NCBI GenBank assembly: GCA_018065985.1
Contig: JAGHSF010000010.1
Location: 1-64,000, forward strand
Reading direction: 5' to 3'
From: Candidatus Cryptobacteroides choladohippi
GTDB lineage: Bacteria; Bacteroidota; Bacteroidia; Bacteroidales; UBA932
Length of the DNA stretch: 64,000 nucleotides
The first letter of the stretch is position 1, and the number at the start of each line of letters is the position of its first letter. Position numbers and translations under genes: made by a program. The notes under the pieces were generated by a model. That model saw nothing but the letters and a program-made list of their open reading frames with translations, was not told the DNA's origin and made no database searches. Below are positions 16,933-26,412 of the stretch, in pieces.

Positions 16933-17435
16933 TGCACAAGGATATGAAAAAGATCATCATACTCGCAGCCGCCATGCTGCTTTCAGCCTCTGCGCTCGCC
17001 CAGGACGGGAAGAGCATCTATCAGAAGTATTCGGACAGCAAGGGAGTAAGTTCCGTCTATGTCTCTCCCGCCATGTTCAGGCTAATGAAAAGGATTCCCG
17101 ACATCGACATGGGCAAGGGGGATGTGAATCTTTCGCCCATCATCAGGAGTCTTGACGGCCTGTATATCATCAATGCCGAGGACTCCGGCATAGGGGAGGC
17201 CTTGCGGAAGGATGTCGAGAAGTTCGTCAGCAAAGGCGAATACGAACTCCTTCTGGAGGCAAAGGACAACGGCGACAAGGTCGAGATATACACCGTAGGC
17301 AATTCCAAGGTGATCACGTCGTTCGTCCTGCTTGCACTCGAGCCCGGAGAGAGTACGTTCATCTGCTTCACCGGCCAGATCCCCAGGGAAGAACTCGAGA
17401 AGACGATCGGTGCTGCTGCCGGGATGATGGACTAG
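16932..17435 (+). CDS. DUF4252 family protein, exported (second copy)
   Basis: The 167-residue protein has a signal peptide (from Met5: MKKIIILAAAMLLSASALA, cut before Gln) and a full DUF4252 region (IYQKYSDSKGVSSVYVSP, LYIINAEDSG, FICFTGQIP). The first ATG overlaps the previous stop (TAATG); an ATG at 16944 would serve as well. With the copy at 15532 it flanks the sigma/anti-sigma pair. The two copies share length and layout but differ clearly in sequence. The biochemical role is unknown. Confidence 0.8.
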   Translation: MHKDMKKIIILAAAMLLSASALAQDGKSIYQKYSDSKGVSSVYVSPAMFRLMKRIPDIDMGKGDVNLSPIIRSLDGLYIINAEDSGIGEALRKDVEKFVSKGEYELLLEAKDNGDKVEIYTVGNSKVITSFVLLALEPGESTFICFTGQIPREELEKTIGAAAGMMD

Positions 17436-17446
17436 GTGCGCCGGAC

Positions 17447-17477
17447 TTGCATAGCGCCCAAAAAAAGACTATCTTCG
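17447..17477 (+). promoter_or_regulatory. promoter of the cyclophilin gene
   Basis: TTG (17447-17449), 20 bp, TATCTTCG (17470-17477) is one base off the consensus and lies 18 bp before the ATG at 17496. Confidence 0.5.
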
Positions 17478-17495
17478 CGCCATAATTATAGAATT

Positions 17496-18239
17496 ATGGC
17501 AAAAGTCAAGATCAGCACCGCACTAGGTGACATCACTGTACGTCTGTACGACGAGACTCCCGCACACAGGGACAACTTCATAAAACTTGCAAAGGAAGGG
17601 TTCTATAACGGTACCCTCTTCCATAGAGTCATAAAGGATTTCATGATCCAGGGCGGCGACCCGGAGAGCAAAGGTGCTCCTGCGGGCCGCCAGCTTGGTT
17701 CCGGAGATGCAGGCTACACTCTCCCCGCCGAGTTCAATCCCGACCTTTTCCACAAGAGGGGGGCACTCAGCGCCGCCCGCCTTGGCGATAATGTTAACCC
17801 CGAGCGCCGCAGCAGCGGCTGCCAGTTCTACATCGTCTGGGGCAAGACCTACACTCAGGGGCAGGTTGGCCAGCTCGAGAGGCAGGCACTCATGCAGGCC
17901 GAGCAGGAGGTCTTCGACGGCCTCGTGAAGGAACATCGCGACGAGATCATGGAACTGCGCCGCAATCGCGACCGTGCAGGTCTCCAGGCACTCCAGGACG
18001 ATCTTGTCGAGGAGACTCAGGCACTGGTGAAGGAGAAAGGCCTTGGCAAACTCAGCGATGCCAGGAAGGAAGCCTACACCACCGTGGGCGGAACGCCTTT
18101 CCTCGACGGTCAGTATACTGTCTTCGGCGAGGTCGAGAGCGGTCTCGATCTTGTGGGTCAGATCCAGGAATGCGCCACCGACGCCAATGACAGGCCTCTC
18201 GAGGATATTGCCATGACCGTCACAGTCATAGAAGAATAA
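17496..18239 (+). CDS. peptidyl-prolyl cis-trans isomerase, cyclophilin type
   Basis: The 247-residue protein is a cyclophilin, a catalyst of proline isomerisation in protein folding. The core motif FHRVIKDFMIQGGDP (about 45-60) and the end segment GQYTVFGEVESGLDLV are present. Between them is a charged helical insert (about 125-195), which makes it longer than the 165-residue E. coli enzymes; Bacteroidota homologues often have it. There is no signal peptide from the ATG at 17496 (MAKVKISTALGDITV), so it acts in the cytoplasm. valS follows 19 bp later. Confidence 0.9.
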   Translation: MAKVKISTALGDITVRLYDETPAHRDNFIKLAKEGFYNGTLFHRVIKDFMIQGGDPESKGAPAGRQLGSGDAGYTLPAEFNPDLFHKRGALSAARLGDNVNPERRSSGCQFYIVWGKTYTQGQVGQLERQALMQAEQEVFDGLVKEHRDEIMELRRNRDRAGLQALQDDLVEETQALVKEKGLGKLSDARKEAYTTVGGTPFLDGQYTVFGEVESGLDLVGQIQECATDANDRPLEDIAMTVTVIEE

Positions 18240-18258
18240 GAAAAGAACATATACAATC

Positions 18259-20895
18259 ATGGAACTCAGCGCAAAATACAACCCCTCGGAAGTCGAGGAC
18301 AAATGGTACGCCTATTGGCTGAAGAACAAGTTTTTCCATTCCGAGCCCGATGCTCGCGAACCCTATACCATCGTCATTCCGCCCCCCAATGTGACGGGAA
18401 TACTCCATATGGGCCATGTGCTCAACAACACCCTCAATGACGTGCTCATCCGCAAGGCCCGCATGGACGGCAAGAACGCCTGCTGGGTTCCCGGAACCGA
18501 CCATGCATCCATTGCGACCGAGAACAAGGTCGTTGCAAAGCTCAAGGGCATGGGAATCAGCAAGGACGACCTCACCCGTGAGGAATTCCTCAAATATGCC
18601 TGGGAGTGGAAGGAGGAGCATGGCGGAATCATTCTCCAGCAGCTCCGCAAGCTCGGTGCATCCTGTGACTGGGACCGCACCCGCTTCACGATGGAACCTG
18701 AACTCACCGATGCAGTGATCAACACCTTCGTGTATTTCTACAAGAAGGGCTGGATCTACCGCGGTGTGCGCATGGTCAACTGGGACCCCGAGGGACATAC
18801 CGCCGTCAGTGACGACGAGGTCATCCACCGCGACACCCAGAGCCACTTCTACCACATGCGCTACTTCATCTCCGACGGCAACGGCAATCCCACCGACAAG
18901 TACATAGTGGTTGCAACCACCCGTCCCGAGACCATCATGGCCGATGCCGCCGTCTGCGTCAATCCCGCTGATGAGCGCCACAAGTGGCTGCATGGCAAGA
19001 AGGTTATCATCCCCTTGATCAACAAGGAGATACCTATCATCGAGGACAGCTATGTCGAGATGGGCTTCGGAACCGGATGCCTCAAGGTGACCCCGGCACA
19101 CGACGTCAACGACTACGAGATCGGCCTTCGCCACAATCTTCCCGTCCTCAATATCATCGACGATCACGGCCGCCTCACCGAGGATGCCCAGATTCTCGTG
19201 GGCGAGGACCGCTTCGTGGCACGCGAGAAGATTGCGAAGATGCTCCAGGAGGCAGGCAACATCGAGAAGATCGAGGACTATGTATCTCCTATCGGATATT
19301 CCGAGCGTACCAATGCTGTCATAGAGCCAAGGCTCAGCGCACAGTGGTTCCTCAAGATGGACGAGCTCTCCGGACGCGCACTCGCAAGCGTGGAGGACGG
19401 CTTCATCAAGTTCATCCCCGACAAGTACCGCAATACCTACCGCCACTGGATGGAGAATGCACACGACTGGTGCATCAGCCGCCAGCTCTGGTGGGGCCAG
19501 CGTATCCCCGCATACTATCTGCCGGACGGCAGCTATGTTGTGGAAAGCACACCTGAGAAGGCTCTCGAGGCTGCACGTAAGATCAATCCTGCGATTACGG
19601 CAGAGGACCTTCACCAGGACGAAGACGTGCTCGACACCTGGTTCAGCAGCTGGCTCTGGCCTATCAGTGTCTTCGACCCTCAGATGCCCGGACAGCCTGA
19701 GCACAAGCCCAACAGGGATCTCAGCTACTACTATCCGACCAACGACCTCGTGACCGGACCGGACATCATCTTCTTCTGGGTTGCACGAATGATCATGGCA
19801 GGTGGCGAATTCATGAACGACGTCCCCTTCCGCAACGTATATTTCACAGGTATCGTGCGCGACAAGCTCGGCCGCAAGATGAGCAAGACACTCGGCAACT
19901 CGCCCAACCCTCTCGACCTCATCGGGAAGTATGGCGCCGATGCAGTCCGTCTTGGCATGCTTCTGTGCTCAAGCGCAGGCTCCGACATCCTCTACGATGA
20001 GAGCCAGATCGAGCAGGGACGCAACTTCTGCGGCAAGATCTGGAATTCATGGCGCCTTGTCAGCGGCTGGAAGGTCGATGCCGACGCAGCCCAGCCCGCA
20101 GCTGCCGCCCAGGCCGTGAAGTGGTTCGACAACCTTCTTTCACGCACCATCGAGACAGTCGAGGACCACTACGGCAAGTTCCGTATCTCCGATGCCCTCA
20201 TGGCAACATACAAGCTCTTCTGGGACGATTACTGCAGCTGGTATCTCGAGCTCGTGAAGCCCGCTTACGGCGAGGCCATCGACGGCGCGACCTACAAGGC
20301 GACGGTAGGCTTCTTCGAGAAGCTCCTCAAGCTCATACATCCCATCATGCCTTTCATCACCGAGGAACTCTGGCAGGCCATGGCAGAGCGCAAGGACGGC
20401 GAGACCATCATGTTCCAGAGCACACCCAAGGCAGGGGAGTACGACAATGAGTACCTTGCCCAGTTCGAGCTTGCACAGCAGATCATAGTAGGTGTGCGCG
20501 GTGTCCGCGCCCAGAAGCAGATCAGCCCCCGCGAGGCCCTCAGCCTCAGCATCGACGGTGAACTGCTTGCCGACCTTCTGCCCGTCATCACCAAGTCGGC
20601 CAATATCAGCGGATTCGTCCAGAACGCCGAGGGCCCTGCAGTGAACTTCATCGTCGGCACCATCAAGGTAAGCGTTCCTCTTGCAGGATTCGTGAATACA
20701 GACGAGGAGAAGGCGAAGATTCTTGCCGAGCTCGAGCATCAGCGCAAGTTCCTTGCAGGAGTGCGCGGCAAGCTTGGCAATGCAAACTTCGTGGCACACG
20801 CACCCGAAAGCGTTGTTGCCGTGGAGCGCAAGAAGGAAAGCGACGCACTGGCCCGTATCGAGGCCCTGGAGGCGTCATTGGCAGCATTGCAGTAG
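18259..20895 (+). CDS. valS: valyl-tRNA synthetase
   Basis: The 878-residue protein charges tRNA-Val. The class I signature HMGH lies at about 50-53 (NVTGILHMGHVLN) and KMSKT at about 540. The editing domain (about 190-330) includes the family pattern TTRPETIMADAA. The anticodon-binding domain and a C-terminal coiled-coil arm (last 60 residues) complete a normal-length enzyme. The stop codon is followed at once by the ATG of the ABC-F gene, so the two are probably translated together. Confidence 0.97.
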   Translation: MELSAKYNPSEVEDKWYAYWLKNKFFHSEPDAREPYTIVIPPPNVTGILHMGHVLNNTLNDVLIRKARMDGKNACWVPGTDHASIATENKVVAKLKGMGISKDDLTREEFLKYAWEWKEEHGGIILQQLRKLGASCDWDRTRFTMEPELTDAVINTFVYFYKKGWIYRGVRMVNWDPEGHTAVSDDEVIHRDTQSHFYHMRYFISDGNGNPTDKYIVVATTRPETIMADAAVCVNPADERHKWLHGKKVIIPLINKEIPIIEDSYVEMGFGTGCLKVTPAHDVNDYEIGLRHNLPVLNIIDDHGRLTEDAQILVGEDRFVAREKIAKMLQEAGNIEKIEDYVSPIGYSERTNAVIEPRLSAQWFLKMDELSGRALASVEDGFIKFIPDKYRNTYRHWMENAHDWCISRQLWWGQRIPAYYLPDGSYVVESTPEKALEAARKINPAITAEDLHQDEDVLDTWFSSWLWPISVFDPQMPGQPEHKPNRDLSYYYPTNDLVTGPDIIFFWVARMIMAGGEFMNDVPFRNVYFTGIVRDKLGRKMSKTLGNSPNPLDLIGKYGADAVRLGMLLCSSAGSDILYDESQIEQGRNFCGKIWNSWRLVSGWKVDADAAQPAAAAQAVKWFDNLLSRTIETVEDHYGKFRISDALMATYKLFWDDYCSWYLELVKPAYGEAIDGATYKATVGFFEKLLKLIHPIMPFITEELWQAMAERKDGETIMFQSTPKAGEYDNEYLAQFELAQQIIVGVRGVRAQKQISPREALSLSIDGELLADLLPVITKSANISGFVQNAEGPAVNFIVGTIKVSVPLAGFVNTDEEKAKILAELEHQRKFLAGVRGKLGNANFVAHAPESVVAVERKKESDALARIEALEASLAALQ

Positions 20896-22812
20896 ATGAT
20901 ATCGATTGAGGATGTAACTGTTGCCTACGGAGGCTTTGTGCTTCTCGACGGCATCAATTTCCACATAAGCGAACAGGACAAGATCGGCCTCGTTGGAAAG
21001 AACGGGGCCGGCAAGTCCACGATTCTCAAGATGATATGCGGCCTGCAGAATCCAAGCAGCGGCCGCATCGACAAGCCCAGGGACATCAGCATAGGCTATC
21101 TGCCCCAGATAATGGAGCACAATAGGGGTCGCACCGTCATGGAGGAGGCCCTGACCGCCTTCGAGGAAAGCCGTGCCCTGGAGCGTGAGATGGAACGTGT
21201 GCAGGCAGAGGTTGCCGAGCGTACCGACTATGAATCGGAGTCATACGCCGAACTCATCCAGCACATGAGCAACCTCAGCGACCGGTTGGCGATAAGCCAC
21301 AGCGAACCGCCTGAGGTGCAGGCACGAAGGACCCTTCTTGGTCTTGGTTTCCGCGACGACGAACTCTCGCGCAACACCGAAACCTTCAGCCAGGGATGGA
21401 ACATGCGCATCGAGCTTGCCAAGATCCTTCTGCGTCAGCCGCAGGTGCTTCTCCTCGACGAGCCCACCAACCACCTCGATATCGAGAGCATCGAATGGCT
21501 TGAGGGATATCTCGCCACAAGGCGCTGTTCCATAGTACTTGTGAGCCACGACCGCAAGTTCCTCGACAATGTGACCAACCGCACCGTCGAGGTCATGCTG
21601 GGCCGCATACACGACTACAAGGTCCCGTATTCCCAGTACCTCGAACTCCGGAAGGAACGCATTGCGCAGCAGACGGCAGCCTATGAGAATCAGCAGAAGA
21701 TGATTCAGAAGACTGAGGAGTTCATTGCGGCCTTCCGTTACAAGCCCACAAAGAGCAACCAGGTACAGAGCCGCATCAAGGCCCTGGAGAAACTCGACCG
21801 ACTGGAGATAGACGAGACCGACAACGTCACACTGACGGTCAAGTTTCCGCCTGCTCCCCGTTCGGGCGATGTGGTTTTCAAAGGCAGCGACCTGACTGTA
21901 GGCTATCCGCAGAAAGTCGTGTTCCGTCATGCGGATATCGAGATCAAGCGTGGAGAGAAGGTGGCCCTTGTCGGTCGCAACGGTGAAGGCAAGACCACTC
22001 TGATGCGTGTGATAGCCGGCGAGCTCCAGCCATTTGAAGGTGAGGCAAAGGTCGGCCATAATGTGTCGATGGGCTATTATGCCCAGAACCAGGAGGATGT
22101 GCTTGACAAGAAGGAGACGGTGTTCTCCACCCTCGACCGCATAGCTGTCGGCGACGTGCGCACAAGGCTGCGCGATATACTTGCCCAGTTCCTTTTCCGC
22201 GGTGAGGATATCGACAAGCGTGTGAGTGTCCTGAGCGGCGGCGAGCGGGCTCGCCTCGGAATGGCGAGGCTCATGCTTCAGGAGCATAATCTTCTGGCAC
22301 TCGACGAGCCCACCAACCATATGGACATCAAGAGCAAGGACATACTCAAGCAGGCGCTGAAGGCCTTTGACGGAACCTTGATCGTGGTGTCCCACGACCG
22401 CGATTTCCTTGACGGACTTGTCGACAAGATATACGAGTTCAAGGACGGCCGCGTGCGCGAGCACCTTGGCGGTGTGGCGGAGTTTCTGTCTGCGCGCAGG
22501 CTTGAGAACCTTCAGGAACTCGAGCGAAGTGCCGCGCAGGCCACCGTACAGGCTGCAAAACCCGCTGAAACCCAGCAGAAGATGTCCTACGCCGAGTCCC
22601 GAGAAAAGACAAAGGAGGACCGCAGGAAGAAGAGCCGCATCTCTTTCCTCGAACACGAGATAGAGAAGCAGGAGGCCCGTATGAAGGCCATAGAGAAGAT
22701 ACTTGAAGCTCCCGGTGAGGGAGACGACATAATGGAACTCACACGTGAGTACCTTGAATGCAAGCGGGACCTCGATGCCAAGACTGACGAGTGGGGCTCG
22801 CTCATAGATTAA
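20896..22812 (+). CDS. ABC-F family ATPase
   Basis: This 638-residue cytoplasmic protein has two ATP-binding cassettes and no membrane segments, as in ABC-F translation factors (EttA, Uup and relatives). Walker A motifs are GKNGAGKST (about 35) and GRNGEGKTT (about 358). Walker B is LLLDEPTNHLD in the first half and LALDEPTNHMD in the second. The second signature is the normal SGGERARL; the first reads FSQGWNMR, with Gln where Gly is common. The interdomain linker contains the charged P-site tRNA interaction region. A basic, coiled-coil C-terminus (about 550-638) resembles Uup. It follows valS directly. Confidence 0.92.
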   Translation: MISIEDVTVAYGGFVLLDGINFHISEQDKIGLVGKNGAGKSTILKMICGLQNPSSGRIDKPRDISIGYLPQIMEHNRGRTVMEEALTAFEESRALEREMERVQAEVAERTDYESESYAELIQHMSNLSDRLAISHSEPPEVQARRTLLGLGFRDDELSRNTETFSQGWNMRIELAKILLRQPQVLLLDEPTNHLDIESIEWLEGYLATRRCSIVLVSHDRKFLDNVTNRTVEVMLGRIHDYKVPYSQYLELRKERIAQQTAAYENQQKMIQKTEEFIAAFRYKPTKSNQVQSRIKALEKLDRLEIDETDNVTLTVKFPPAPRSGDVVFKGSDLTVGYPQKVVFRHADIEIKRGEKVALVGRNGEGKTTLMRVIAGELQPFEGEAKVGHNVSMGYYAQNQEDVLDKKETVFSTLDRIAVGDVRTRLRDILAQFLFRGEDIDKRVSVLSGGERARLGMARLMLQEHNLLALDEPTNHMDIKSKDILKQALKAFDGTLIVVSHDRDFLDGLVDKIYEFKDGRVREHLGGVAEFLSARRLENLQELERSAAQATVQAAKPAETQQKMSYAESREKTKEDRRKKSRISFLEHEIEKQEARMKAIEKILEAPGEGDDIMELTREYLECKRDLDAKTDEWGSLID

Positions 22813-22818
22813 GAACAG

Positions 22819-23745
22819 ATGACAATACTCGATGCTCATTGCGACGCTCCGTCGCAGATGCTTCGTCACCGTGATTACACGATAGACAATCCCGGCGTAC
22901 AGGTTGATTTCCCGAAGCTGGCCAGAGGCGGCGTGGACGCCTCGTTCTTTGCACTCTACATCCCTGCCGACATGGGAGAGGACCAGGCCCGCAACCACGC
23001 CTATGCGATGCTTGAGGAACTGGAGATTCAGATGGCCAGAGCCACTGACAAGGTGGCGTTTGCCCGTACTGCCGCCGACGTCGCAGCCAACAAGGAAAAG
23101 GGCCTTGTATCCATAATGCTCGGTCTTGAGAATGCTTCCCCGATAGGTCACGACATAGCCGTGCTGGAGGATCTTGCCGCCAGGGGCGTACGCTATGTCA
23201 CGCTTACCCACAGCGAGGACAACCAGATATGCGACAGCTGCACCGGCAGAGGCAAGTGGGGAGGGCTCAGCCCGTTCGGGCGTGACCTGGTCAAGGAGAT
23301 GAACCGCCTGGGCGTGCTTGTTGACGTTGCCCACTGTGCCGACAGTACCGTACGCGAAGTGCTCGAGGTCAGCGAGAGCCCGGTGGTCTGCACCCACGGC
23401 TGCTGCAGGGCGCTGCACAATCATCCCCGCAATCTCCCTGACGATCTCCTGAAGGCCATAGCATTCCGTGGGGGAGTGGTGGGAATGAGCATATATCCCG
23501 ACTTCCTTACCGATTTGCCCAATCCCGGGGTTGGCAAGGTTGTGGACCATATAGAGCACGCCATAGACGTGTGCGGAATCGATCACGTGGGGCTGGGTAC
23601 CGACTATGACGGCATAGACTATACTGCGTCAGGGCTTGAGGATGTCTCTAAGTTCCAGATCATACTCGACGTGCTGCATGGCCGCGGATATACCCAGAAT
23701 GAGGTCGACAAGGTGGCCGGCCAGAATTTTTTGAATCTTCTTTGA
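22819..23745 (+). CDS. membrane dipeptidase family M19 (renal dipeptidase-like)
   Basis: The 308-residue zinc enzyme belongs to the M19 dipeptidases. The first metal pair His7 and Asp9 (LDAHCDAP) is present, as are LGLENASP (bridging Glu), LVDVAHCAD (His) and CTHGCCRALHNHPRN (His). There is no signal peptide, so it should act on dipeptides, perhaps D-amino-acid-containing ones from peptidoglycan, in the cytoplasm. It starts 6 nt after the ABC-F stop and is probably co-transcribed with it. Confidence 0.9.
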   Translation: MTILDAHCDAPSQMLRHRDYTIDNPGVQVDFPKLARGGVDASFFALYIPADMGEDQARNHAYAMLEELEIQMARATDKVAFARTAADVAANKEKGLVSIMLGLENASPIGHDIAVLEDLAARGVRYVTLTHSEDNQICDSCTGRGKWGGLSPFGRDLVKEMNRLGVLVDVAHCADSTVREVLEVSESPVVCTHGCCRALHNHPRNLPDDLLKAIAFRGGVVGMSIYPDFLTDLPNPGVGKVVDHIEHAIDVCGIDHVGLGTDYDGIDYTASGLEDVSKFQIILDVLHGRGYTQNEVDKVAGQNFLNLL

Positions 23746-23775
23746 TGAAGGGCGTGCAATTTCAAAATGAAATGC

Positions 23776-23783
23776 TATTTTTG
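23776..23783 (+). promoter_or_regulatory. -7 box before the Tic20/DUF4870-like gene
   Basis: TATTTTTG matches TAnnTTTG, 34 bp before the ATG at 23818. No -33 element is seen at standard spacing. Confidence 0.4.
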
Positions 23784-23817
23784 CTGTCACATAAACAACA
23801 ATTAACACTATTACATT

Positions 23818-24309
23818 ATGGCAGAAGAATTTGATAATCTCAACCAGCAGAATGCAGAGGCCCAGGAGGCCAAGGCAGAGACCCTGAAGGAAAAGGCCGA
23901 AGAGTTCAAGGAGGCCGCAAAGGAAAAGGCTGAGGAAACCAAGGCCAAGGCTGAGGAGACTTTCGAGAAGGTCAAGGCAGACATGGACGATCTCACCGGC
24001 GAAATGGATCCCGAGGACATAAACAGGAACAAAGTGTTTGCGGTGCTTTCATACATCGGCATACTTGTGCTCATTCCCATCTTCTGTGCAAAAGAGTCCA
24101 GGTACGCAAGGTTCCATGCAAACCAGGGACTCGTGCTTTTCCTTGCCGAACTTGTTTGCGGCGCTGTTGCCAAGATCCTTCTCAGACCTTGGGCCGAGGG
24201 ACTGGTCAGCCTTGTATTCTTTGCCCTCGCCATCATGGGAATCGTATATTCCGTTCAGGGCAAGGCAAAGGAACTTCCCGTTCTCGGAAACATCAAGCTT
24301 TTGAAATAA
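23818..24309 (+). CDS. membrane protein with charged helical N-terminus (DUF4870/Tic20-like)
   Basis: The 163-residue protein starts with about 60 residues of Glu/Lys/Ala-rich helix (heptad-like, AEEFKEAAKEKAEETKAKAE), then has a membrane part with about three helices containing SYIGILVLIPIFCAKESRYA and RFHANQGLVLFL. The latter pattern matches DUF4870/Tic20-like proteins of unknown function. The N-terminal coil is cytoplasmic and may bind a partner. The stop codon is followed at once by the TTG start of the next gene. Confidence 0.7.
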   Translation: MAEEFDNLNQQNAEAQEAKAETLKEKAEEFKEAAKEKAEETKAKAEETFEKVKADMDDLTGEMDPEDINRNKVFAVLSYIGILVLIPIFCAKESRYARFHANQGLVLFLAELVCGAVAKILLRPWAEGLVSLVFFALAIMGIVYSVQGKAKELPVLGNIKLLK

Positions 24310-25251
24310 TTGCCACGCAGATTTATCTTCGTGATTGTATGCCTTGGGCTTTTGCAGAATGCAGCAGCCCAGGGCATTGACATCAGGCTCGATACCCGCT
24401 ATAGCATCAATGCCGTCAAGGATGGAGGCTATGGCTTTCATGGCGACTATTTCAATCTTAGAATCGACGGTACTCTGAGCGAGAATCTCCGGTACTCCTT
24501 TCATCAGCGTCTGAACAAACCCATCTATTCCACCGACCTCTTCAATGCCACCGACTGGGCGTATCTGCTTTACCGCAAAGGCAACTGGGGAGTGCAGGCC
24601 GGAAAGATGCAGCTTGAATACGGCGGCTTCGAGTACGACGAAGCCCCCATCAATGTATATTTCGGTTCTGAGTATTACTACAACTACAACGGAGGATTCC
24701 AGTTCGGCATAAGTGCCTTGTATTATCTCGGAGAATCCAGCCGTATCATATTCCAGCTGGGCCAGAGTGCCTATACCGAGCGTTTCAACGACCGGCTGCT
24801 GTCCTATAACCTCTGCGCAAAGGGCTCGGCTGGTTTCTATTCATGGAAACATTCCCTCAACCTCTTCGATCTTCCGCAGGGCGGGCAGCAGGGAAACATA
24901 GTGCTGGGCAACTGCTTTACAGCAGGACCTGCAAGACTTGAACTCGACTTTCTGCAGAGAGGGGGAATGAAAAGCTTCAAATTCTTTGACGACTGTTCCG
25001 TCGTTGCCAATCTTGTCGTGTCTCCCACCGACTGGATGAACGTCATGGCCAAGATGGCATACGACTGCAACTTCAGCCAGTCAGACCCCCTGATTCCGGT
25101 TTCCGGCGAATACTGGACCTATGGTGGCGGCTTCGAATTCTTTCCGAAGCAGGGCAGCAGGGAAATTCGCGTGCACGCGCTATACTATTACTTCCATGCG
25201 CCCTCGGTTAGCATGGGCCTCACATGGAAGATACATCTCCTGCGGCGGTAG
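24310..25251 (+). CDS. outer-membrane porin-like beta-barrel protein
   Basis: The 313-residue protein has a signal peptide (MPRRFIFVIVCLGLLQNAAA) and a long run of amphipathic strands rich in Tyr, Phe and Gly (YLLYRKGNWGVQAGKMQLEYGG, YGGGFEFFP). This is the look of a phosphate-selective-porin-type barrel. The start is TTG at 24310, directly after the previous stop; no ATG in frame would leave a signal peptide. The transport substrate is unknown. It ends 18 bp from the convergent gene, and I see no terminator hairpin between them. Confidence 0.7.
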   Translation: MPRRFIFVIVCLGLLQNAAAQGIDIRLDTRYSINAVKDGGYGFHGDYFNLRIDGTLSENLRYSFHQRLNKPIYSTDLFNATDWAYLLYRKGNWGVQAGKMQLEYGGFEYDEAPINVYFGSEYYYNYNGGFQFGISALYYLGESSRIIFQLGQSAYTERFNDRLLSYNLCAKGSAGFYSWKHSLNLFDLPQGGQQGNIVLGNCFTAGPARLELDFLQRGGMKSFKFFDDCSVVANLVVSPTDWMNVMAKMAYDCNFSQSDPLIPVSGEYWTYGGGFEFFPKQGSREIRVHALYYYFHAPSVSMGLTWKIHLLRR

Positions 25252-25269
25252 GTCATGCTGCTCTCTCTT

Positions 25270-26412
25270 CTAGCTGAGGAAACTCAGCAGTATGCCCGCG
25301 GCAACAGCGGAACCGATGACGCCGGCAACATTCGGTGCCATGGCGTGCATCAGCAGATGATTGCCGGGATCTGCTTCGAGGCCTACGGTCTCCGATACCC
25401 TTGCTGAGTCGGGCACTGCCGATACTCCGGCGTTTCCGATGAGCGGATTGATCTTGTTCTCAGGCTTGCAGAACAGGTTCATGAACTTGGTGAAAAGTAC
25501 ACCGCTGGCCGTTGCTACTATGAAACTGATGATTCCCAGCACGAAGATCATGATGCTGCGGGGGCTGACGAATACGTCGGCCTGGGTGCTTGCACCTACC
25601 GTGAATCCGATGAGGGTGGTGACCACGTCTATCATCGGGCCGGCCGCAGTGCTGGCCAGTCGCTTTGTGACACCGGATTCCTTGAGAAGATTGCCGAAGA
25701 ACAGCATTCCAAGCAGCGGAAGGCCTGACGGAACGATGAATGCCGTGCAGATGAATCCGGCGATAGGGAAGATGATCTTTTCCCTGCGGCTCACCTCGCG
25801 GGGCTTGCGCATGCGTATGAGGCGTTCCTTCCTGGTTGTGAGAAGCAGCATGATTGGCTTCTGGATCACGGGCACCAGGGCCATGTACGAGTAAGCGCAT
25901 ACTGCGATTGCACCCATGAGTTCGGGGGCAAGCTTGGAACTCAGGAAAATGGCCGTAGGGCCGTCTGCGCCGCCGATTATGCCTATGGCACCGGCCTCGT
26001 TGGGGAGGAATCCCATCTGGAGCGAGAGCAGGTAGGCACCGAAGATTCCGACCTGTGCGGCGGCTCCGATGAGTATCAGCCGTGGCTGGCTGATAAGGGA
26101 ACTGAAATCTGTCATGGCACCGATACCCAGGAATATCAGAGGCGGGTACCATCCCTGCCTGACTCCCTGATACAGGATGTTCAGCACCGAGTTCTCCTCG
26201 TATATGCTGATCTGCAGACCCGTCATGACGGGAATGTTGCCGACGATGATGCCGAATCCGATCGGAACCAGAAGCAGCGGCTCCCACTTCTTGACTATTC
26301 CAAGAGAGATGAAACCTATGCCTATGGCAATCATCACCAGATGCTGCCAGGTGCAGTTCGCGAATCCCGTGTACTGCCAGAACTGCTGGAGGCTGTCTAT
26401 GATGTTTCCCAT
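25270..26412 (-). CDS. Na+-translocating decarboxylase beta subunit (MmdB/OadB)
   Basis: The 380-residue integral membrane protein is the beta subunit of a sodium-pumping decarboxylase, which removes CO2 from carboxybiotin and exports Na+. Family segments are clear: GIGAMTDFSSL, GIIGGADGPTAIFLSSKLAPEL (the re-entrant region with the key Asp), and NAGVSAVPDSARV with NHLLMHAMAPNVAGVIGSAVAAG near the end. It overlaps the biotin subunit gene by one base. With the three upstream genes it makes a full complex, most likely methylmalonyl-CoA decarboxylase of the succinate-to-propionate path. Confidence 0.93.
   Translation of the reverse strand: MGNIIDSLQQFWQYTGFANCTWQHLVMIAIGIGFISLGIVKKWEPLLLVPIGFGIIVGNIPVMTGLQISIYEENSVLNILYQGVRQGWYPPLIFLGIGAMTDFSSLISQPRLILIGAAAQVGIFGAYLLSLQMGFLPNEAGAIGIIGGADGPTAIFLSSKLAPELMGAIAVCAYSYMALVPVIQKPIMLLLTTRKERLIRMRKPREVSRREKIIFPIAGFICTAFIVPSGLPLLGMLFFGNLLKESGVTKRLASTAAGPMIDVVTTLIGFTVGASTQADVFVSPRSIMIFVLGIISFIVATASGVLFTKFMNLFCKPENKINPLIGNAGVSAVPDSARVSETVGLEADPGNHLLMHAMAPNVAGVIGSAVAAGILLSFLS

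Noticed and set aside
21241..23586. A 781-codon open frame on the minus strand, and similar long antisense frames opposite valS, mmdA and DUF4301
   Set aside because: They lie opposite well-identified genes; high third-position G+C removes stop codons from the opposite strand. No promoter or family motif supports them.
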